Position numbers and translations under genes: made by a program
Shown: positions 45,959 to 55,293 of the stretch, in pieces
Numbering within the stretch: the first letter of the stretch is position 1
Layout of the letters: each line of letters opens with the position of its first letter
Notes under the pieces: generated by a model
The model's input: the letters and a program-made list of their open reading frames with translations, nothing else
Told to the model about the DNA's origin: nothing
Database searches by the model: none
Source: M3007 sp038203695
GTDB taxonomy: Bacteria > Bacteroidota > Bacteroidia > Chitinophagales > Saprospiraceae
Assembly (NCBI GenBank): GCA_038203695.1
Contig: JBBRDQ010000002.1
Coordinates: 10,066-74,065, forward strand
DNA length: 64,000 nt
Direction of reading: 5' to 3'

Positions 45959-46387
45959 TCAATCCAGCACGATAACTTCCCCCCATTTATTCAAAATAGT
46001 GCCGTCCTTCAAAATGATTGCTACATAATAAGAGAACACCCCCATGGCTACCGGTTTGCCTTGGAAAGTGCCGTCCCAACCCATACTTACATCATTGACC
46101 TGAAAATTAGAACGTTCAAAAATCAGGTTATCCCAGCGATCAAAAATGCGCATTATTTTTATTGTTGGAGCATACTGTTGGGAAGTGTATACGGTAAAAG
46201 CATCGTATAGCCCATTTCCATCCGGCGAGAAAACACTCGGCAACATGTAGTCGCTCGGCTGTAGCGGGGAATCGGGCAGTGTATCAACGGATTGCCCTTG
46301 ACTACAGCGGTGATTTGGTTGTGCGCACAGCTGGGTAACGCATAAAAGTAAGAGCAGGACAGCACGTAAAAGTAATTGTACGACCAT
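45959..46387 (-). CDS. Short secreted protein made almost only of a T9SS type B sorting domain
   Basis: This 142-residue protein has a signal peptide (MVVQLLLRAVLLLLLCVTQLCA), a ~30-residue linker, and then a type B (gliding motility-associated, CHU_C) sorting domain. That domain begins MLPSVFSPDGNGLYDAFTV, continues IMRIFDRWDNLIFERSNF and WDGTFQGKPVAMGVFSYYV, and ends KWGEVIVLD. In normal T9SS cargo this domain is at the end of a much longer protein. Here there is essentially no cargo, so it may be a carrier, a competitor, or a remnant of a longer gene. The start is preceded by non-coding DNA, which argues against an obvious frameshift. Confidence 0.85.
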   Translation of the reverse strand: MVVQLLLRAVLLLLLCVTQLCAQPNHRCSQGQSVDTLPDSPLQPSDYMLPSVFSPDGNGLYDAFTVYTSQQYAPTIKIMRIFDRWDNLIFERSNFQVNDVSMGWDGTFQGKPVAMGVFSYYVAIILKDGTILNKWGEVIVLD

Positions 46388-46544
46388 AAGACAGCGGAGG
46401 ATTTACAGTGCAAGAATTTATGCTTGCAAAATAACCCAATAAACCCATGCAGATTTTACCAACCGCATAACTGTCGCATTTCAGCTTATATCCGCTTGAT
46501 TTTCGACGATAAGTTTTTAAGGGGTAATCAGCATTACGCAAGAA

Positions 46545-46576
46545 GCCGGATAGATTTCACGGGAATCTTATCCGGC
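46545..46576 (-). terminator. Possible terminator of the S9 peptidase gene
   Basis: GCCGGATA (46545-46552) pairs with TATCCGGC (46569-46576), with further pairing inside. The T-rich tail on the minus strand is weak. Confidence 0.45.
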
Positions 46577-46600
46577 CTTTTCGTGGAGCATGTTTTACCC

Positions 46601-48742
46601 TTACAAATTATCCTTAAAAAATCGCTCCACCTTTTCGAACAAGTGTACCCGGTCTTTACCAAGCACATTATGCACGTGTTCCGGGTACACAAAATAATCA
46701 ATCTGCTTGCCTTTTCTGACACATTCGCGGATATACCGCAAGGAATGCTGCCACGTCACGACGTCATCGGAACTGCCGTGAATCATTAGCAGACGACCAT
46801 CCAGATTATTTATGTAATTGAACAGACTGCTTTTCGTGTACCCATCCGGGTTTTCCTGTGGCGAATCCATATAGCGTTCGGTATACATAATTTCGTACAT
46901 GCGCCAGTCGAGCACCGGCCCACCGGCCACGCCGCATTTGAATGCACCTTTTGCTTCAGGTCGGGTCATCAAAGACGTGGTCATGAATCCTCCATAGCTC
47001 CACCCATATACGCCAATGCGCGCCGGATCAATGTAAGTCTGCGCGTTTAGATACTTTACTCCGGTCAATTGATCCTCCATTTCAACATCCCCAACGCGAC
47101 GGTGAATTGCATTTTCAAACAGCAGACCCCGGTTAGCCGATCCGCGGCCGTCCAAAGAAAAAATAATGTACCCTTCTTGTGCCATGTGGTGCATCCAAAG
47201 TTCACCGCCCCCGAGCCAGCCATTGGTTACCATCTGCACGTGTGGACCGTTATATACGTATACAATGACCGGATACTTTTTTTGCGCATCAAAATCCGGT
47301 GGCAGAATCATCCGTGCATTTAACGGCTCACCGGTTGAAGTAGCGAGTGAAACGAGGCGCGTTAAGCCAAGACTATATCCCTCCAACGGATTTTTAGCGC
47401 CAAAAATAATTTGTCTCGAACCCGGGCTGGCAACCGGCTGCACATACACGAGGCGGGGAGTGGCGATGTTGCTGAAATTATCCACGGCCCAGGATCCCTC
47501 CCGGTTGAAGAGACCGTTGTGAATGCCCATTTCATCGTTCATACGGGTCAGGACCCCGGTCTTTAGACTGGCCGCATAGACAAAACGGCTAAGCCCAGTC
47601 TCATCGGTCACCTGATAAAAGCAGTTCAGGCCATCGCTGGAAAAACCGTAAAAATTTGTAACCGGCTGAAAACCCTTGCTAACCTGACGCACGACCTTTC
47701 CGGAAAGATTGCAGAGGTACAAATGGTTACAATTATCGCGCTCACTTTGCCAGATGAACTGGTCGTTTGTACCGGGCACAAATACCGGCGGCACCTCCGG
47801 TTCTACCCATTTATCATTGGTCTCTTCAAAAAGCGTTTTGACAAAAGCGCCGGTCGTAGCATCAAATTGTTTGAGCCAGAGGTGATTCTGTTCGCGGTTC
47901 ACGACGGCGATCAAAATAAATTGATCATCCGGTGTCCAGGCAATATTGGTCAGATACTGTTCTGCTGGCTCACCCGTCTGCAAGTAGGTTGTTTTTTGCG
48001 TCTTCAAATCAAAAACGCCCACTGTGACATGGTGACTTTTGCTGCCGGCATACGGGTAGCGAATTTTTCGTACCTGCGCGGGCATCGAATCAAGCACATA
48101 AATAGGATACTCGGTTACCATGCTTTCATCCATGCGATAAAATGCCAGTTGCTGTCCGGAAGTACTCCAAAACGTACCCTTATTGATGCCAAATTCGTTG
48201 CGATGCACCGCTTTCCCATAGACAATTCCTTCGCTGTCACTTTTTGCGACCAACTGCTGTCTGCCGTTGCTGCTGACATACAAAGCGTCGTCTAAATTGT
48301 ATGCCGTATTAAATGTTTTATCCTGATAATCAACGTCTTCTACCCCCGCTGGATACGTATTTTGTTGTTGTAAGGCACCGCCTACCGTGTAGGTAAATAC
48401 CTCTTTATCGGTGTGAAACCACAATTTATCTGCGCTCATCCAGGTAATAGCCGGAATAGCATCAAGGGACGTGTTATGCTGGGCAGTAAGTCCCGCATTG
48501 ACTTTTGGCAGGATATCGATCGTATCGACTACTCCGTCGGGTGCGTTCACCCGTACAATTTTATTGTTGACTACATGGGACAGTTTTTCCGTACCTGGAA
48601 TCCATTGCAGTTGCCGTAGATTTGCCGGAGCCAAAGCAGTGCGACCTTTTAAAATCGCATCCGACATGGAAATTTTTTGTTGGGCAAAAAGAAAAAAGGG
48701 CGTGCAAAGCAGGAAAAATAGTGAGTAACATTGTTTTTTCAT
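46601..48742 (-). CDS. S9 family peptidase, dipeptidyl peptidase IV-like
   Basis: This 713-residue protein has a signal peptide (MKKQCYSLFFLLCTPFFLFAQ). The N-terminal half is the DPP-IV beta-propeller, with the YRMDESMVTEYPIYVL segment holding the Asp/Glu that binds the peptide N-terminus. The C-terminal half is an alpha/beta hydrolase: nucleophile in GVYGWSYGGFMT, acid in IHGSSDDVV, and His in YPEHVHNV. It should remove X-Pro or X-Ala dipeptides in the periplasm, probably in peptide use. It appears monocistronic, with a TACCTTTG motif 27 bp upstream. Confidence 0.93.
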   Translation of the reverse strand: MKKQCYSLFFLLCTPFFLFAQQKISMSDAILKGRTALAPANLRQLQWIPGTEKLSHVVNNKIVRVNAPDGVVDTIDILPKVNAGLTAQHNTSLDAIPAITWMSADKLWFHTDKEVFTYTVGGALQQQNTYPAGVEDVDYQDKTFNTAYNLDDALYVSSNGRQQLVAKSDSEGIVYGKAVHRNEFGINKGTFWSTSGQQLAFYRMDESMVTEYPIYVLDSMPAQVRKIRYPYAGSKSHHVTVGVFDLKTQKTTYLQTGEPAEQYLTNIAWTPDDQFILIAVVNREQNHLWLKQFDATTGAFVKTLFEETNDKWVEPEVPPVFVPGTNDQFIWQSERDNCNHLYLCNLSGKVVRQVSKGFQPVTNFYGFSSDGLNCFYQVTDETGLSRFVYAASLKTGVLTRMNDEMGIHNGLFNREGSWAVDNFSNIATPRLVYVQPVASPGSRQIIFGAKNPLEGYSLGLTRLVSLATSTGEPLNARMILPPDFDAQKKYPVIVYVYNGPHVQMVTNGWLGGGELWMHHMAQEGYIIFSLDGRGSANRGLLFENAIHRRVGDVEMEDQLTGVKYLNAQTYIDPARIGVYGWSYGGFMTTSLMTRPEAKGAFKCGVAGGPVLDWRMYEIMYTERYMDSPQENPDGYTKSSLFNYINNLDGRLLMIHGSSDDVVTWQHSLRYIRECVRKGKQIDYFVYPEHVHNVLGKDRVHLFEKVERFFKDNL

Positions 48743-48768
48743 GTGGAAAAGCCTGTTTTAATGGCCGC

Positions 48769-48776
48769 CAAAGGTA
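48769..48776 (-). promoter_or_regulatory. Candidate -7 element (TACCTTTG) for the S9 peptidase
   Basis: The minus-strand octamer fits TAnnTTTG, 26 bp before the ATG at 48742. No -33 match was found. Confidence 0.35.
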
Positions 48777-48925
48777 ATAATCCGCCGAACATCTTTCATT
48801 TGCTGTTGTTTTGGTATGGATTTTTAAGATACTAAATTTAAAATATGAACCATACGGCTGATTCCCAACAAAGGGTTCGGTGCAGGGTTCATACCATTCA
48901 CACTCTCACACATTATTATAGCAAA

Positions 48926-49534
48926 ATGGCATTTACACTTCCCAACCTTCCGTACGAATTCGCGGCACTTGAACCGCACGTGGACGCCCGCACGATGGAA
49001 ATTCACCATGACAAACACCATGCGGCCTACGTGAATAACCTCAACGCTGCCCTGGCTGGTCATGAGCACGAAAATAGTTCCATCGAAACACTGTTGGCCA
49101 ATATTTCCTCCTTGCCACCGGCAGTGCGGAATAATGGCGGCGGCCACTGGAACCACTCTTTCTTCTGGGAAATAATGGCACCCAATGCCGGGGGAGAACC
49201 CAAAGGCGAAATCGCAGCAGCAATTACCAAAAGTTTTGGTTCATTCGACGAACTGAAAAAACAGTTTGCACAAGCCGCTACGACCCGTTTTGGTTCGGGC
49301 TGGGCGTGGTTATGCGTGGGCGCTGATGGTAACCTGTTCGTTACATCTACGCCCAATCAGGACAATCCGCTGATGGACATTGCCGAGAAAAAAGGTACAC
49401 CAGTCCTTGGTCTAGATGTTTGGGAACATGCTTATTACTTGCATTACCAAAACCGTCGGCCGGACTATATTACTGCCTGGTGGAACGTAGTGAACTGGGA
49501 TGCGGTGAACAAACATCACAGTGCCGCCAAATAA
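48926..49534 (+). CDS. Superoxide dismutase (Mn/Fe family)
   Basis: This 202-residue protein starts at the ATG at 48926 (MAFTLPNLPYEFAALEPHVD), the usual start of the family; the frame extends upstream but without sense. The metal ligands are visible: His in MEIHHDKHH (about 27), His in GGGHWNHSFFW (about 81), and Asp and His in DVWEHAYYLHYQ (about 165-169). The usual Gly/Gln position does not decide between Mn and Fe. No signal peptide is present, so it is cytoplasmic. It destroys superoxide. A strong terminator follows. Confidence 0.95.
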   Translation: MAFTLPNLPYEFAALEPHVDARTMEIHHDKHHAAYVNNLNAALAGHEHENSSIETLLANISSLPPAVRNNGGGHWNHSFFWEIMAPNAGGEPKGEIAAAITKSFGSFDELKKQFAQAATTRFGSGWAWLCVGADGNLFVTSTPNQDNPLMDIAEKKGTPVLGLDVWEHAYYLHYQNRRPDYITAWWNVVNWDAVNKHHSAAK

Positions 49535-49557
49535 GGAATAATAGAACGATGTTTTTG

Positions 49558-49592
49558 AAAATGCCCTGTCGGTTTCGACAGGGCATTTTTTG
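49558..49592 (+). terminator. Terminator of the superoxide dismutase gene
   Basis: A perfect 14-bp stem (49558-49571 with 49576-49589) has a 4-nt loop and is followed by T run to 49591, 24 bp after the stop codon. Confidence 0.92.
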
Positions 49593-49738
49593 TACGCTTT
49601 TGGTGAACGTATTACAAGACACCAAACAGGTGAAAAGCCGAAAAAGACCAATAAAATGCTATTATAGGCTGTTTTCTTAAAATTATAACCACATAACCGG
49701 TATAACGTATTTCTTTGTCGCTCGAAATAAAAGTTTAT

Positions 49739-51370
49739 ATGAGAAGGATTGCACTATTTATCGTCATCGGTACACTTGCGACAACTTTTGCGACTGCGCA
49801 AGTCAATTTTACAGCCTCCAATCTGCCAATTATAATTATCCAAACCAATGGGCAACAGATTCCGGATGAACCCAAAATAACGGCCTTTATGGGTGTTATT
49901 GACAACGGACCGGGCCAAATCAATCATCCTGCCGACGCGTTTACTGGATATGAAGGCAATATCGGCATTGAATTACGCGGTTCTTCCTCTCAGTTTTACG
50001 AAAAAAAGCCTTATACAATCGAACTACGCGATGCCGCCGGTGAAGATCTAGCGGTGCCTTTACTTGGTATGCCCGCCGAAAGCGACTGGGTGCTTATTGC
50101 GCCCCTCAACGATAAAACGCTCATGCGCGATGTACTCGCGCACCATCTTGCCCGGCAGGCACTGGCCTGGTCGCCGCGTACCCGTTATTGTGAAGTGGTG
50201 CTCAACAATACCTATATAGGCGTATATACACTTGTTGAGTCGATTAAACGCGATGAAAACCGGGTGAATATTAAAAAACTAAAACCGGAGGATACCACGG
50301 GCGACAAACTGACGGGAGGATATATGCTGCGTATTGACAAATATGGTCCATCTCCCGGCACAGTAGGCGGTGACTGGAAATTGACACACAATGCAGCGCC
50401 AGGTAGCAGCCAAGAAACCTGGATTCAATATTTCACCCCTAAAGCCGACGAAATTGTAGCGGAACAAGCAGCCTATATTCAAAATCACTTCAAGGAGTTT
50501 GATGACATGATGGCCGGCCCTAATTTTGCAGCTGAATATCCCAATTGGATCGATGTCGATAGTTGGATCAATTATCTGCTGGTGGAAGAAGTCAGCAAGA
50601 ATACGGATGGATATCGCCTGAGCGCCTATTTTTACAAAGATCGCGACAGTCATGGCGGTAGAATCACCATGGGACCCGTCTGGGATTTTAATATTGCTTT
50701 TGGGATTGGCGATTATTGCCAGGGACAAGACTGGACGGGATGGGCCAAGGATTTTAATGCAATATGTGGTGGGGATGCGTGGATAATCCACTTTTGGTGG
50801 GATCGGTTGTGGAGCGATCCCGCATTTCGGCAGCGCATGGGTGATCGTTGGAAGGAATTGCGCGCCGATACATGGAGTAACAGCCAAATGTTGGGCACGA
50901 TAGATTCTATATCTACCCTGTTAGGTCAGGCGCAAGTGCGCAATTTTCAGCGCTGGCCGGTGCTGGGGCAATATGTTTGGCCAAACTCATTCGTCGGATC
51001 AACGTATGGCCAGGAAGTATATTTCCTAAAAAACTGGCTTACCAAACGCCTGGAATGGCTAGATAATAATATAGCATCGGTAAGTTCAAACACCCTGATT
51101 CCGAGCCAACAATCTCCGTTTACCTTGTACCCCAACCCTGTACGCAATTATCTATTGATCAGAACCAACTATCCGTATACCGTCAACCAAAATTTTGATA
51201 TCCGTATTTTTGATTTAGCCGGGCGTCTGGTTTTTGTACGTGAAAATCTGATTGGTAAAGGCGTGCTTTCCTTTGACCTGGGTGCAGAGCGGCTTGCAGA
51301 TGGACTTTACACCTATAAAATCTCCCAATACAATAAGGCGTGGGAAGGCAAATTGATGATCAAGCGTTAG
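49739..51370 (+). CDS. CotH family protein with T9SS type A sorting domain
   Basis: This 543-residue protein starts at the ATG at 49739, giving a signal peptide MRRIALFIVIGTLATTFATAQ. The CotH domain (about 60-440) shows GIELRGSSSQFYEKKPYTIEL, then NDKTLMRDVLAHHLARQ and MGPVWDFNIAFG, as in the spore-coat kinase CotH family. Bacteroidota members are secreted and their activity is unproven. The final ~85 residues, from FTLYPNPVRNYLLIR to KAWEGKLMIKR, are a type A sorting domain, so the protein is exported to the surface. It converges with hldD, 12 bp between stops. Confidence 0.9.
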   Translation: MRRIALFIVIGTLATTFATAQVNFTASNLPIIIIQTNGQQIPDEPKITAFMGVIDNGPGQINHPADAFTGYEGNIGIELRGSSSQFYEKKPYTIELRDAAGEDLAVPLLGMPAESDWVLIAPLNDKTLMRDVLAHHLARQALAWSPRTRYCEVVLNNTYIGVYTLVESIKRDENRVNIKKLKPEDTTGDKLTGGYMLRIDKYGPSPGTVGGDWKLTHNAAPGSSQETWIQYFTPKADEIVAEQAAYIQNHFKEFDDMMAGPNFAAEYPNWIDVDSWINYLLVEEVSKNTDGYRLSAYFYKDRDSHGGRITMGPVWDFNIAFGIGDYCQGQDWTGWAKDFNAICGGDAWIIHFWWDRLWSDPAFRQRMGDRWKELRADTWSNSQMLGTIDSISTLLGQAQVRNFQRWPVLGQYVWPNSFVGSTYGQEVYFLKNWLTKRLEWLDNNIASVSSNTLIPSQQSPFTLYPNPVRNYLLIRTNYPYTVNQNFDIRIFDLAGRLVFVRENLIGKGVLSFDLGAERLADGLYTYKISQYNKAWEGKLMIKR

Positions 51371-51382
51371 TGCAACGCGTAA

Positions 51383-52357
51383 TTAATAGATCGACTCAGC
51401 GCGCAAATACCGCTGCACATAATCTTCAATCCCTTCTTCCAAGCCATAAAACGGCTGCGTGTAGCCGCCGATGTTCCGCAATTTAGACATATCGGCTTCC
51501 GTGAAATACTGATAGGTATCCCGGATATCAAGGGGCGTATCCACAAATGAAATATTCGGCTCCAGGCCCAGTGCCCGAAAGGTGCCGGTCGCCAGATCCA
51601 GGAACGTGCGCGCTTGACCCGTTCCCAGGTTATAAATGCCATTGGCTGGTTTTTTTTCCAGAAAATGCAGCAAAACATCCAGCAAGTCCTTTACATAAAT
51701 AAAATCACGGCTTTGCTCGCCGTCTTTGTAGTCGGGCCGGTGCGAACGGAACAACTTCATGGCGCCGGTTGCTTTTATTTGCCGGGCGGCATGGAAAATT
51801 ACCGAAGCCATACGCCCTTTATGGTATTCATTCGGGCCGTATACATTGAAAAATTTGAAGCCTGCCCAATTTGGCGGCTGCTGATCAGCCAAAGTCTGTA
51901 ACACCCAGACATCAAAATCCTGCTTGCTCTGGCCATAAGGATTGAGTGGGCGAAGGCTGGGAATCAGCGCATGGTCATCGGAATAGCCGAGTTCGCCCAG
52001 ACCATAGGTGGCGGCACTGCTCGCATACAACAGGGGAATCTGGTAACCGCTACAGATAATCCACAAGGCGCGGGAGTATTCCAGGTTCAATTCGTTGAAA
52101 ATAGCCACATTCATTTCTGTCGTATCCGTGCGGGCACCCAGGTGAATGACGGCTTCTACATCCGCGTGATTGCGCTCCAGCCAGCGAATGAAATTGAGGC
52201 GGCTCACCTGCCCCCACAACTTTTTATTGTCAATATTGGGCTGTTTATCTACCCGGCTGAAGTCATCCACCGCTACGATATCCTCATATCCGGCGTCGTC
52301 CAGGCATTTTATCATACAAGAACCAATAAATCCAGCTGCTCCGGTAACTACAATCAT
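51383..52357 (-). CDS. hldD: ADP-L-glycero-D-manno-heptose 6-epimerase
   Basis: This 324-residue short-chain dehydrogenase-type epimerase opens with the Rossmann motif VVTGAAGFIGSCM. It has the HLGARTDTTE loop specific for heptose epimerases, the catalytic YGQSK (Y about 141, K about 145) and FFNVYGPNEYHKGRMASV. It interconverts ADP-D,D- and ADP-L,D-heptose for the LPS inner core, in the cytoplasm. Length is normal. Other heptose genes are not nearby. It is divergent from the MoxR gene, sharing a short promoter region. Confidence 0.92.
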   Translation of the reverse strand: MIVVTGAAGFIGSCMIKCLDDAGYEDIVAVDDFSRVDKQPNIDNKKLWGQVSRLNFIRWLERNHADVEAVIHLGARTDTTEMNVAIFNELNLEYSRALWIICSGYQIPLLYASSAATYGLGELGYSDDHALIPSLRPLNPYGQSKQDFDVWVLQTLADQQPPNWAGFKFFNVYGPNEYHKGRMASVIFHAARQIKATGAMKLFRSHRPDYKDGEQSRDFIYVKDLLDVLLHFLEKKPANGIYNLGTGQARTFLDLATGTFRALGLEPNISFVDTPLDIRDTYQYFTEADMSKLRNIGGYTQPFYGLEEGIEDYVQRYLRAESIY

Positions 52358-52395
52358 GATTGATGTTTTTGCTTGAAATAATACGTTTTGCGCAG

Positions 52396-52425
52396 CAAAA
52401 GTAGCATCTTGTCGGGATAACTTTG
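52396..52425. promoter_or_regulatory. Back-to-back candidate -7 elements between hldD and moxR
   Basis: TACTTTTG on the minus strand (52403-52396) and TAACTTTG on the plus strand (52418-52425) both fit TAnnTTTG. The plus-strand element implies transcription begins after 52425, which argues for the downstream GTG at 52444 as the moxR start. Confidence 0.45.
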
Positions 52426-52443
52426 CGTCTTCAAAACTATGCT

Positions 52444-53520
52444 GTGATTAACAACATCCTACGCCAACACGCCGAAACAACTTTTGCGCATGAATTAGCA
52501 GCACTTGCTGCTACAGATGACCGTCCACGTCCGGAAAACTGGCAACTTTCGCCCTGGGCTGTGGTGACGTATATTTTGGGCGGAAAAGCGGGCGATACGA
52601 TTATTGAACCTAAATACTACGGCCAACGTCGCCTGATCGAAATAGCCGTAGCCACGCTGGCTACCGACCGCGCCTTACTATTACTCGGTGTGCCGGGTAC
52701 CGCTAAAACCTGGGTAAGCGAACACCTGGCGGCGGCAATCAGCGGCGATAGCACGCTGCTCGTACAAGGTACGGCCGGCATGAATGAAGAGACCTTGCGT
52801 TATGGCTGGAATTATGCCCGTTTATTATCGGAAGGCCCCTCTGAAAATGCACTGGTACCGAGTCCTGTTTTTACTGGCATGCGCACGGGCCGCCTGGTGC
52901 GTCTGGAAGAACTGACGCGTATTCCGTCTGATGTACAAGACACCCTGATCACATTATTGTCAGAAAAAAGCCTGCCGATACCTGAATTGGCTACGGAAGT
53001 GCAGGCGCTCCGCGGTTTTAATATTATCGCTACTGCCAATGACCGCGACAAAGGCGTGCACGAATTGTCTGCCGCGTTGCGTCGGCGTTTTAATACGGTT
53101 GTCTTGCCCTTGCCGGCTTCGCTGGAAGAAGAAGTGACGATTGTGCAGCGCCGCGTAACCGCCTTGGGCAATGCCTTGGAATTGCCGGCTGCAGCGGCTC
53201 CTTTGCAGGAAATTCAGCGTCTGGTGACTATTTTCCGGGAATTACGCAGTGGAAAAACGGCGGATGGCAAAGAGAAACTCAAAAGCCCGACGGCTACGCT
53301 CAGTACGGCGGAAGCAATTTCAGTTATCCAGCAGGGGCAAGCTCTGGCGACTCATTTTGGCGACGGGACGCTGCGCGCGTATGACCTCGCTGCCGCCTTG
53401 ACCGGCGCGATCGTGAAAGACCCCGGCAGCGATGCGGCAGTATGGCGGGAGTATCTGGAAACCGTGGTGAAAAAAAGACCGGAATGGTCGGATCTTTACC
53501 GCGCGTGCCTAGACCTTTAA
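52444..53520 (+). CDS. MoxR-type AAA+ ATPase
   Basis: This ~358-residue protein most likely starts at the GTG at 52444; a TTG at 52423 overlaps a promoter-like motif. After an N-terminal ~60-residue segment (WQLSPWAVVTYILGG) the AAA+ core shows Walker A GVPGTAKTWV, a Walker B region RLVRLEELTRIPSDVQDTL, sensor 1 NIIATANDRD and Arg-rich ALRRRFNTVVLP. The last ~90 residues form a lid. MoxR ATPases are chaperone-like partners of von Willebrand (VWA) proteins. No VWA gene is present on either side here. The gene shares its TTAA stop bases with the convergent gene. Confidence 0.85.
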   Translation: MINNILRQHAETTFAHELAALAATDDRPRPENWQLSPWAVVTYILGGKAGDTIIEPKYYGQRRLIEIAVATLATDRALLLLGVPGTAKTWVSEHLAAAISGDSTLLVQGTAGMNEETLRYGWNYARLLSEGPSENALVPSPVFTGMRTGRLVRLEELTRIPSDVQDTLITLLSEKSLPIPELATEVQALRGFNIIATANDRDKGVHELSAALRRRFNTVVLPLPASLEEEVTIVQRRVTALGNALELPAAAAPLQEIQRLVTIFRELRSGKTADGKEKLKSPTATLSTAEAISVIQQGQALATHFGDGTLRAYDLAAALTGAIVKDPGSDAAVWREYLETVVKKRPEWSDLYRACLDL

Positions 53521-54197
53521 CGCACCGTAAACCGGCAAAAATCTTCCGCCAGCAGCAGTGTTTTCCCTTGAAAATGCCGGCGCGGGTGCAGGTGTTTTTG
53601 CATGGCGGGTACCACACTCCCATCTTTCTCCAGAAAGGTCATTAATGTTTTTAACACCTTGAAATAACGCGGCAGATCATTTTCCTGTGGAATATCGCGT
53701 GCGCCAAAATGGGTCATGGCGCGTTGAAAAACCGGGAAATCATACGGCGCATACGTATCGGGATAACGGAAAGCCAGGTACAGGGCAATCATGCGGTAAT
53801 CACCGTGGTCGTGGTTGTTCTCAATCGTCGCAACGTGTGCCCGTTTGAAATCGCGCAACAACTCATCACAACCGAACACGAAACGCCCGATGCGTCCTTC
53901 TACCTCCCGCGTCTCATTGAATAAATCGTCAAACATCAACCGAACCGTCTTTGGATCGGCACGCCAGAATTCCAGCATGGTCTTTTTCGGATACCAATTT
54001 TCAGTTTGCCACAGGCGGCGCGTTTCCGTATTTTGAAAACTGCGGTCAAACATGCCCACTACATCGGGATCATCCAAATTCCAGTTTGCCTGAAAATTTT
54101 GCAGGGATTCCCACTTGTGTACGAAAGGGTGATGGCGCTCGGTAGTCAGCCATTTTTTATAATCGGTAATGGCCGCTTGTATTCTTCCTAAGATCAT
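53517..54197 (-). CDS. Uncharacterised protein coupled to alkB
   Basis: This 226-residue protein starts at the ATG at 54197, whose ATGA overlaps the alkB stop, so translation is coupled. It is helical and rich in Trp/Phe, for example KWESLQNFQANW, RLWQTENWYPKKTMLEFW, MIALYLAFRYPDTYAPYDF and YFKVLKTLMTFLEKDG. The last of these recall the N-terminal region that precedes the AAA domain in some McrB-like restriction proteins, which would be a standalone copy here, but the match is weak and from memory. No signal peptide, membrane helix or catalytic motif was identified. Its job beside AlkB is unknown. Confidence 0.7.
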   Translation of the reverse strand: MILGRIQAAITDYKKWLTTERHHPFVHKWESLQNFQANWNLDDPDVVGMFDRSFQNTETRRLWQTENWYPKKTMLEFWRADPKTVRLMFDDLFNETREVEGRIGRFVFGCDELLRDFKRAHVATIENNHDHGDYRMIALYLAFRYPDTYAPYDFPVFQRAMTHFGARDIPQENDLPRYFKVLKTLMTFLEKDGSVVPAMQKHLHPRRHFQGKTLLLAEDFCRFTVR

Positions 54198-55252
54198 TGT
54201 ACGGATAAAGTATGCTGAAATCGTACCTTTTCTATCCGGGGATTCATTAAGGCAAACCATAAAGGTGGCACCAATGCGATTAAAATGCTCATTGGATAAC
54301 CAAATGGCAATTGTGGGCTTTCGTCTAAATGTCTCAAAATCTGATACTGCCGGTTTGATTTAAAATGGTGATCGCTGTGGCGCGTGAGTTCATATAAGAA
54401 GATGCGACCTATTTCGTGATTGCTGTTCCAGGAATGTGCTGGAAGTACGGATTCAAGATGGCCGGAAGCCAGCATCCGGCGTTGTAAACCGTAATGTTCG
54501 ATGTAATTGATGCTTTCCAGCAGTAAAAAACCGACGGTGGCCACGGCTATAGCACCCGCGAACCCTTTCCAGCCCCCGAATATAAAAATAAGGGCCAACC
54601 ATGTAAACTGAAATACACAAAAACGAACCATTTCATTCTGCCAGCTCCAGACAGCCTGATTTGCTTTCTGTAACCGTACGCGCTCAAGTGCCCAGGCGCC
54701 TGTCCAACTACCTGCTACAGAGCGCACCCAGAAAGTATACACGTTTTCATGGAGTCGTGCGGTTGCCGGATCTTTATCGGTCGCTACATTTTTATGATGT
54801 CCCCGATTGTGTTCGATAAAAAAATGCTGGTATAGGGCCGGCAGTAAAAGGAGTTTGGAAAGTTGCTGGTCCAAAAGGCTGCTGCGATGGCCCAGTTCAT
54901 GGGCGACATTAATGCCGTTCGTGCCAACCACAATCCCAGCACTCAAAGTCAAGCCCAGCAACGTCGAAAAGTTGAGGTGCTGTTGATCCAACAGGGAAAT
55001 ATACCAGGCAACGATACCAAACACCAGCGGTATATTCAAATAAAGCAACCAGCTGAAAACCGGCGCTTTGGCCCGTTTATCCTCCATTTCAACGGGTACA
55101 TTATGGGTTGATTTTACGGCAAACAATTCCGTAAGCGGCAGTATACCAAACGTTAGTACTACCGTCGCCCAAGACCAGATACCCTGCCATTGCAAGGCTA
55201 AAATAGCACTGAAAGGTACCAGATAAGCCGATAGATATTTCAAATCCCGCAT
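54194..55252 (-). CDS. alkB: AlkB-type membrane alkane/fatty-acyl monooxygenase
   Basis: This 352-residue protein starts at the ATG at 55252. It has about six membrane helices and the diiron histidine boxes of AlkB: HELGH (118-122), HNRGHHKNV (148-153), NYIEHYG and LTRHSDHH (about 295). AlkB hydroxylates the terminal methyl of medium-chain alkanes in the inner membrane and needs electrons from a rubredoxin or ferredoxin. The NYxEHYG box is the AlkB-specific feature separating it from desaturases. A PaaE-like reductase is divergently placed 104 bp away and could be the electron donor. Substrate range is not predictable. Confidence 0.92.
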   Translation of the reverse strand: MRDLKYLSAYLVPFSAILALQWQGIWSWATVVLTFGILPLTELFAVKSTHNVPVEMEDKRAKAPVFSWLLYLNIPLVFGIVAWYISLLDQQHLNFSTLLGLTLSAGIVVGTNGINVAHELGHRSSLLDQQLSKLLLLPALYQHFFIEHNRGHHKNVATDKDPATARLHENVYTFWVRSVAGSWTGAWALERVRLQKANQAVWSWQNEMVRFCVFQFTWLALIFIFGGWKGFAGAIAVATVGFLLLESINYIEHYGLQRRMLASGHLESVLPAHSWNSNHEIGRIFLYELTRHSDHHFKSNRQYQILRHLDESPQLPFGYPMSILIALVPPLWFALMNPRIEKVRFQHTLSVQ

Positions 55253-55293
55253 AGTCAAGTGTTTATTAGATTAACTGAAAAATATTTCCAGTG

